Part shown: positions 28,501 through 38,286 of the stretch, one piece after another | How the letters are laid out: the number at the start of each line of letters is the position of its first letter | Position numbering within the stretch: the first letter of the stretch is position 1 | Notes under the pieces: model-generated | What the model saw: only the letters and a program-made list of their open reading frames with translations | Databases searched by the model: none | Told to the model about the DNA's origin: nothing | Program-made: the position numbers and the translations under genes | DNA from: Megalonaias nervosa | Taxonomy: Eukaryota; Mollusca; Bivalvia; Unionida; Unionidae | Length of the DNA: 64,000 nucleotides | Direction of reading: 5' to 3' | NCBI GenBank assembly: GCA_016617855.1 | Contig: JAECUM010000833.1 | Location: 96,416 to 160,415 of the forward strand

Positions 28501-31500
28501 ACTAATTTATAACGATAAATTGTAGTCAACCTGTGCAAAACTAAGACTTGTACTGAACCTTTCAGCTTAAATGAGATTTTCTCCTCTTCATACCTCTAAA
28601 GACTAAATGTGTTAATTCAAAAACAAAACTAATATAAAAAAACATATGTACCATATCTCCTCCACAAATCAAGCACACAATATTAAATTTCTAAAAATAA
28701 AGTTTTTGCAGAACAGATTCACCCATGAAAAGTTATATGATATACTGATCTTCCAGAAACTATGACACATAATTTCAACAATGTTACTGCTAATGTCATC
28801 AGTGTCAGAAAAAAATAGATTCAATGCAGAAAGTGCCACTGATATCAGACTAAAATGGGTTCAGTGGAGCTCAGTGCCATTGTTGTCAAGAAACGATGGA
28901 TTCATCAAGTCAGGCAAAATGGACAATCTTAGTATATCTGGGCACAAATTTTAAACCAACGGTAATATTATAACTAAGTTTGTAGGAAAAACACAACTTT
29001 CGAAGCCTTATGAAAACAGCAGATCAGGGTCTATGCTGTTTTGCAGCTGGACTCTACTTAAATGGGAACATAGATAATATCTCATCATTCACTGGTGAAA
29101 TAAAGCTGATACCTGTATCTCACCATCTGCCTAAAAGACAAGGATAAAAAAGTGGCCAAGTCTGCAGGTGGGCCACACATACCACTCCTCCTCTTTGTGT
29201 GCCAGAAAGAACTCGCTAATCTGTTGTTTTTGGAATTCCAACTTGTACTCATTGTACTTCTTAATAGCATCCTGATCACTGATATTATCCTCCTGCTGTC
29301 CCAAGAACTGTTTAAATGTCATCATAGGAGGCTGGGTTGGGTAATCTGGGTCAATTCTGATGAAAAAAAAAAAAAAAAAAAAAAAACATGAAAACTAATA
29401 GTGCTATGATTAAGTGAAGATTCAATTGTAATTTAGGACTCCAGCCCATGTCCATAATGAAACAAAATTTTATCAAATACAATCTGAAAAAGAGGCAGGT
29501 TATGTTTCAATTGCATAGCCTAAACAATTAAATGAAGCTACAAAAGCTGTCAGAAAACACACCAACCATTCAAAACCTGAGCAACACCACAATCAATTAA
29601 ATTTCTAGAAAATAACATGCAAGGCAATATCCTTTCTAAACTTTCTGATCATAATACTGATTCAGCATCAGAAATCCATGCTGAAATCTCAGATTTTTTC
29701 CTAGGTCACAATTAACTAGGCAGTTTGTCTTGGAATTTTGTCAAATAATAGAAGCAGGTGAATATAAAGAAAGCGCTTTTACCTGAAAATTTAGCTGATT
29801 ACCACCCACTGTGAGCAATGTAACAAACATATAAATCTACCTGCAAAATCAATAGTGTACAAGGCACAAATCACACACAAAACTTTGTGAGAAGAGAATG
29901 AAGCATGAAATATACGTCACAGTGAACTATTTTTTGCGTTAATGGAGTCATGCATATCATAACCTATCCACAGAATGTTTGTACATTCAGGAAACAAATC
30001 AAACAGTTGGCTCAAGGTAATAGAAAAGAGGGTTTTAAAACTTAACTGATGGAGCAAAGAAAAAAATCATATTAAAAACTAATGAAAAAAAAATTACTCT
30101 GCAACCTACAGGACACAGCCCTCCCAGAATAAAAAAACAACCTGTTTTTCCTTTAAATAATTTAAATGAATGAAAAACTCTTACAAATACCCCCCCCTTT
30201 ATACCTATCAGTAGGCCACCCATATTCGAGATATTATCATTTCAAACTTTCACTTGCATCTATCAACAGTGCTACCATGAAACCATATGAGTGTATTCCT
30301 AACTTTCACCAGCCATTATTTTCAGTGGTATATATAAAATGTTGATGTAACAGAATTAATCAACATTTTAACAGGCTCGGCCAATGTGGGTATGTGAGAA
30401 AGCTTGCCGGTAGCTTCTCGTGGGTCGGTGGTTCTTTCCAAGGTTTTCCTGGGTTCTTCCTCCACCATTAATACTGGCCGCAATGTATAGCCTATCTTGT
30501 GCTGAAAAATGGCATTAAACCCTACAACAACAACATTTTTAATGTTTCCTGGTGAATTTATTGTTATTTCTGCATTCTGTATTGCTAATTATTATCCATG
30601 CAATATTGATCAGTAACATACTTTTCACCAGTGACCATATTATTTTTGGAGGTGTGGTATGTTGTTATAATGGAATTATTCAACATTTTTTGTTTCACGG
30701 TGAATGTATTGTTGTTTTGCATTCTTGTACCTCACATTATTGTCTAAGTGATATTAATTATTAACATATATATCACTGAGGTACTGTTTTATTAAGTTCA
30801 TAATATACTTCTTAGGTCATCTTATTAAATGCAGTTGAACTATTAACACATTTTTTTTGTATTGTGCAATGCTTGTTTTCCTTTCTCTTTTTTACTGAAG
30901 ACATAAATGGAGTAACTTTTTAAGGCCTTATTAAACAAGGCTTGCTTCCTGACAGCAATTGCTTCAGCTTCCAGGGTGAGTGAACTGCATGTGATGTCAG
31001 TGCATTTCAGCCTTCTCTTACCTGTTCTCCTGATGTTAATGTGATTATGTAATGTGTTTAATTTAGAATGTACTTTTTTTTCACCATCATTAGCAAAAAT
31101 AGAAGCAAAAACTTTAAACACCTTCTTTTCAGCAAAATGTAACACAAAACACCCTAGCAGAAAGCTCTTCCTAATTTATTCAAAGTCTATCTGCCATGAG
31201 ATGTGGCCATTGTTACTAAAAACAGACAAACCTTTAAATGACTTCTTATCTAAAGCCCCTCTACATGTTATGACCAAATATAGACAGAAAGCATCCTGGC
31301 ATGACACATTTTCATTTCACTTCAAATGATGCTCTTGCAATATAAAACAGGACTGCCATTACACTGGTTTTAAAATTAGTGTAGGTAGGTAGGCTTTTTT
31401 TTAACATTAGATATATTAATTATAATGATTAATGTATAAAATGTGGTAAGCATTTATAGTACTGGGCTAAACCAGCTCCACTAGATGCACAAATCAATTT

Positions 31501-34500
31501 CTGGAATATTAATATGAAAGGGTATAGTATTCAACACCAAAATAGATCAAAATGACCTAATGTTACCTGAGCAGTACAGTATACTTCATGGCACATGCAT
31601 ATATTGAGTAACATGGATCTACAGAGAAAAGAACCCTACAAACTGAACACAAAACATAAGGTAAAAGTTATGGGAGCACAGATGGATGGAGACACATCAT
31701 CAAACAGAAGTCAAGAGTTAATTTGCAATTTGATTACAAAAATGCAAAACAATTTGTTGCAAAGTCTGCTTCCATGATACCAGGTTATAAATCAAAGGCA
31801 TCTATAAAAGTGTGACTAAAACAAAAAAACTGCTTGAAGAAATTATTGGTAAAGATCATGTGTAGGCCATGGATGGGGAGAACATGTTAACTAAGCTTAA
31901 TATAAATAAATTTCCATTCAAATACTTAAAACATAACACTGGTAGAAAAAAATCAATTGCCATTGTAACTGTTATGCAACAATTTTGTGTTGTTGTTGTT
32001 GTTACGGGCTTAACATCATTTTTCAATAAATGATGGGCTGCAAATGGCACCCAGTATAACTGGTGAAGGATGAACCCAGAAACCACCAACCTTATGGAAA
32101 CCGCTAGCAAGCTCTTTCAGCAATCCACATTGGCAAAGCCTGAGACTCGAACCCACACCAGTGAAATGGCAGGGATTATTAAAGGCAACTACTTTAGACC
32201 ACTTGGCCACCTGTCCCCACAATTTTGTGTAACTTTGATAAAGGGCAATTTCTGTGATATTGTCATGCTAATAATAACATTAAAAATTTTATCTTTTATG
32301 TAGAATAGACAATCAAAGGACGTTCAGATATTTATCCTACATTGAAATAATGGAATAATAATAGAATTGAAAATAACAGTTTTTAAGATGGCATTTTAGT
32401 AATCAAGAAAAAGGCAGAAGGTAGAGCTTAACAAGGACAGAGGGAATGGGCAGGAAAGGCCTTGAGGGTAGGTTAATATAAATGTAGCAATCAGCAGAAC
32501 ATGGCAATTCACCTACTACATGCTATGATGCACACCAAATGCATTACAAAAAAAGAAAAAAATACAATACGAATGTGCAAGAGTCTTAAAGTAGATGCTG
32601 ACAATGCCATTTTTGTCCAATTAGTGATTTGTGTGATTTGACTTTTCGTAACACTGGCAAGACAGAAATAAGCTTTTGGTTTCTAACCTGTTTTGGCCTG
32701 GTCCTCCACCACCATAAGGCGCACCAGGAGGGGGTCCCATCTCTGGACCTGGACCCCAGTTTGGGGGTGGTCCATTATTGTGCATAGGTCCTCCACCGTA
32801 AGGAGGCATGTCATACATAGGGTAACCTCCATCATCCCTTAGAAAAGAACAGAAAAAGAAACAAAATTCATTAAATTTAAGAAGATTAATATAGGGTGTG
32901 GTTGCAATGACAAACAGGCACACTAAAGTAATCATAATGTCAAATTTCTACCATGGTAGGCTCAACAAAAACTGACTAAGAATCATGTAACTTTCATGAC
33001 ATTCATTTCAGGACTCGCATCCTTCTGCTAGACTAATAAATATCATTTACTGGGCCTGATATTGGGATTATTTTTCACAAACACTTTGAATCTTGATCTA
33101 TAAGGCCTAGTCTCTGACCTGTTTCTTGGTCAAGCAGCATTCCACAGCTAGATGGCTGTGTCTTGGATTATAATCTGTGATGTCCATGCATGTTGATGAC
33201 AATGACTTGTGTTGTAATCTTTGATGTCCATGTCACAGCTTGATGGCCATGTCCCAAGTTACAATCCTTGACATCCATTCCACAGCTTGATGGCAATGTC
33301 TTGGGTTGATGAGTTAAAGTGCACCATCATTAGTGTCAATCCAGGGATGATTTATTTAAGTATTTGCAACCAACAAATTAAACACCCATATATACTTTCA
33401 TAATTCTGCAAATAAACTGTGCAAAAAGTGCACAAAATCACAGCCTTTCTTTGGCCATACTTCAACCAATCATGTGCATTTCTAGCACTTTCTCTAATTT
33501 TAAATCATATTTATGTATGCAGTTTCTCACTGTCATCATCTAACTTCTGGCATTTTAGCAGCAGCTGCACATAATGCAAAAACCTTCCCAATTCTCACTG
33601 CACAATGCACCAAATGTTTGTCAACAAAGACATAACTATCAAAGACATGTTTGGCATAATTCTGGATTATTTCTTGAGTCAGCCACTGCTACCTTTTCCA
33701 TTTGGCCAATACTAGGCTGATAACTTCAATCTTTAGTTATAATTCATACTCAAAGTTTGGCACCTGTACACTAGGACTGTTCCATGTTCATGACAACTGT
33801 TTTTACAATGTTCACCTTAATTTACTTGATGTCCAGAATAACACCTGTCCATTTCCACCATGGACTTGCATTGTCAGTAAGTATTAAATTAACACAACAA
33901 ACAGACCAATAAACCATGAAAGGGAATAGTGTCTCACATTTTATGTGATTTGTCTTACACAAGACCACTTGTTAATTGTTACGAAAGAAAGTGATGCAAA
34001 TTTTCACTGCTCCAAAATATTGGTAACAGCTGGGGATTTTAGTGATCCATCAGGTATTTCACTCACCTGATAATAGCAGATTCACATAAACTTCAAGCTC
34101 TATATTTCACCTAGATTTGCTGAAAGAATCAAACCAGATGTAGGAATTTTCAAGCTGAGTTTCAGTTTCCTGTGCAAAATGTGAATGTTATTCTTGATAA
34201 GCATTATAGATCACTTGTGACTGTACTTTTGTAATTCTAACTAAATCTATTTTTTTATTAATTAGCTGGCTGGATGTGTTACAGCAAATCAACATAAGTA
34301 GGCTCTTTAGTACTGAGACATCAGGAGTAAGTGCCATGCCCACTGATGTACCATAGTAGCCAGCCTTGGCTTATCCAATGGAAATATTTTAACATGTACC
34401 CATTTTTGGCTTTCAAACACACGAACGACCATGATTCCTGCATCTATTAGTCACATCTTATGACACACAGAAGGGTGAATCAGGCTACATGCCAAAATCT

Positions 34501-37500
34501 GCAAAGGAGTTACTTCGAATTACATAGAATTTTCTCTAATGACAAATTCTCTGATAAATATTCTAACTGCTGCCCAGATGCCTATGGAATTAAAACTGAA
34601 CTCACTCAATCTCTGATACCATTTAAGAATGCAACTTCATGTCTTAAGTATTTCATGAATGAAAAAAGTCAAACCAAGGTAAAAATAAAAATGACAAAGA
34701 TCTTTAACACATGGAGATTGATATGTCTTTCATGTCATGAAAGGAAAAGAAACAGCAACATATAAAACTGACTCTGACATCTAAATTTAACTTTCTTTAA
34801 ATATATTTGCAAATACTTGCTTACAAGTCGAGTCGAACTGTAAACAGTAATCATCCTGATCTGCCACAGCAAAATGCACCTGCAGACCTGGGTTTATGTT
34901 GTTTGTTCTACTGATTGCTCCTAAGAAACTGCACAGACCAAGATCTGCTGGTGCATTATGCGATGGCACATCTGGGTTTGTGCAGTTTGCAGTCAGACTA
35001 GACTTACAAGCAAGTATATGTGGTACATGTCTTTGACCACTTGAAAGCTAAATAGGAAAAGTGTTTGTGATGCCACTACACAGTTTACTGAGACATAATC
35101 TAACAAACGCGCAAGTGTAATGCACTTCCCAATTGGCTGAATGCCAAAACTGATGACGGAAACATCTGTAATAAATTTTGACGTCCATGTGATGTAATTA
35201 CCTTCTTGGAGGCATAGTGTAATGAAAAATTACATTTCTAATAAATTTTGATAAATGTTGCAAAGTGTTTTTGAATTGGGATAACAGTCTTGTGTTAGAA
35301 TGGGACAACAGTCTTGTTTCAGAATGGGGATAACAGTCTTGTCTTACAGTGGGGACAACAGTCTTGTGTTATAATGGGACAACAGTCTTGTCTTACAGTG
35401 GGGATAACAGTATTGTATTAGAATGTGGATAACAGTATTGTGTTAGAATGAGGACAGCAATCTTGTGTTTGAGAATTTTATGACATTAATGATTGTTGCA
35501 CTCCAAGAAATATCTGTTTATGTAGCAGTATGTCATCATCACTAGTAAAACAGTCAAACAACCAATAACAATCCCTAACTGCTTACATACAACAATGTTG
35601 TTCTCCAATTCTAGTTCAGAGCACTGTAACTCTGATGCATATTCAGAATGCACTAAAGAAGAACAAAACACTGCACACTAAAGCCTTCAATTTCTCAATT
35701 CTTATGCAAACAAGATTTTGTTAAATATACATGAAATCTTAATTATGATTAGACTATCAGAGCTGCCAACCCTCCAGACTCACAATTAGTGAAAAGTGGG
35801 ATAAAAATTAGTGAATTTTGAACAAAATTAGTGCAGAGCAGTATGCATTATATGAAAATCCCAAAAGAAAACTAAAACACGTTGTTTACACTAATTACAT
35901 GTACAAATTTATTTGCAGCCAAATTTACTTATATACACAAACTTCACGATATTTGTTATGATATGACGCTGTGGTAGACCTGAACATCCTCAAATGGGCT
36001 ATGGTAAATATGTATACAAAACAGTCCAGGCTTCTTGCCTGGTGGTTGATCTTAATGACTAAAATTGTTTCAAATTTTCATCTCTAGTGGCCTAGCAGTT
36101 AGAGCATCTGCCTCAGATTTGAGAGGTCGCGGGTTCAAAACATGGCAGTCATACCAAAGACTTGTAAAAATGGTACTAACAGCTGCCTCGCTAGGCACTC
36201 AGCGTTATGAGGTTAGGACTGGTCAGCCTGGTGTCAGAATAATGTGACTGGGTGGGTCATGATGCTACATGTCTGCAGTATGATGCCCCAGTGCTAGACA
36301 TCATTATAAACTGCAACACTGTGGACATCATAGCAATATGACTGAAAAACTGTTGAAGCTACATTAAAAATCCAAATCACACACACACAAATTTTCATCA
36401 CTTGAGGAGGCCATAAAGTCCATCTTACTTTTTCTCATGACAGAAAATTCTCTTTCATTGTCACTGATCTCCAAAAGAGAAAGACAGGTTATTTTCAACA
36501 AGAACACTCACACTGCTTCCGCGATGGTATCTTGCAGGCCTACAGTCAAAGGCTTAAGTATTCCAGAGCAGAAATCTCCTGGGTGTTCTTAATTTTCCCA
36601 ATATTTGTGCTTTTTGCTACCAGTGTACTTTCTCACATCGTCTCTGCCACATGCCCACAGAAGCTCATACTGTTGCTAACAAGTTATGTCATACATGTAC
36701 TATAGAATAATAAATATATTATATAGTACATGTATGACAAGTAAATTGTAAGCAACGATACGAGCCCACATGTAAATTCCCAATTCTAAAACTCGTGGAA
36801 CACTGTGCAAAAAGCATAATGTACATCGATGTTTGATGGCTGAATGCAAGGCAAATTTTTGGTGCATTTCAATCAATACTTCACTTTTTGTGGAATAAAT
36901 TTCTTTTTCCTTGAAGGTCAAAACATTTTAAATTTAGTTTAGCTTAATTACAAAATGGTATTAATCCAGATGAGATGTCAAAATGGTTAATGATTAGTGG
37001 TCTCAACACATGTGCAGAAAAATAAGAACTCCAGCAAACTACGATATATCAGGGTTCCTACCACAAATTTTGAAAGAGATTTAAGACCTTTTCCAGACCT
37101 AAAAGTAAAACTTTCCAGACCTAATCATGTGACAAACTTATTGACCTTCATAGCCAACATGATGCTTTAGTCCAATTTTTGGAAGGCCCTATCCAGGCTT
37201 TGAAGTCACCAGCTTCTTCCCACAAGGGTTATAAACACAATGTCCAGGCATTCTTTAAATGTCAGGTCCACACAGGCACACAAAATGATTGGTTCAAGAA
37301 TGTCAAATCAAATAAAATCCAATAAAATTAAAATGAATACTCACTAGCACAACAAAAAACTTACTTAATGAAATGATCCATTAAACAGGTTAATACAGCT
37401 CAGGAGAGCTGAAATTCAATGACTTTTCAATGACCAGTTTTCAGTGACTACTCACAGTATCAAGTGTTCTGCTTCAGTTACTAATTTAAATACAAGAAAC

Positions 37501-38210
37501 TATACAAAACCAATACATAAATAAATAAATGTAATATGAAAAAGAAATATATTTAAAAAGAAAGTCATTGTAACCCAGATGGTAACCATTGCCCTTTCAT
37601 CTTCTATATTTTCTTCTTCAGCTGCAACTCCAGTGATTTCACTTCAGAGATGCCACCAGGATTTTATCTAATGGGGGGAGGGGTGCACCCACTTGTTCCA
37701 AAAATGGGGGGTGGGGGTGTTTTAGAACAAAAAGGAGGGAGAGGAGGAAATGGCCATAGTTTACTATATACCTAACACTACAATATCCATCTTTCTTCCA
37801 GCAACGCTCTGTTAGAGTCTTAATGAAATCACAATCTTTAAAAGATGTTACCTCTAGTTGTATACTCATTAATTTGTTGATTTTTCTGAGCTTAATCTGT
37901 TCCTCACCAGCATATGAATATTGTTCTATGCTGAGACGCCCCTGCTGATGGGGCATATACATAGCCAGTTTAGCCAGTTGGAACAAGTTTGGAAACTATT
38001 CCTTATGTTTATTATGTAATTTTTTCACTGCTCATGGGTAACGTCTTTTCGATACTTCAGCTACAAAATAAGATTTTCACTAACATAAGCTCTGCTTATG
38101 TTTCGCTTTCTTAAATTGCTTGTTCTGATAGTGGTAATTTGATCAAATAAATGTATTTACTTCATAATTGTATGTTTAGATTAATTATTAAATTGATCTG
38201 AACCCTTATA

Positions 38211-38286
<76 letters not shown>

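Noticed and set aside
36083..36150. Possible tRNA gene
   Set aside because: Same reason: it is the head of a SINE with a 12-bp target duplication.
37639..37986. 115-codon frame as a transposase
   Set aside because: No catalytic motif or BED/hATC-like pattern is visible; it cannot be assigned.
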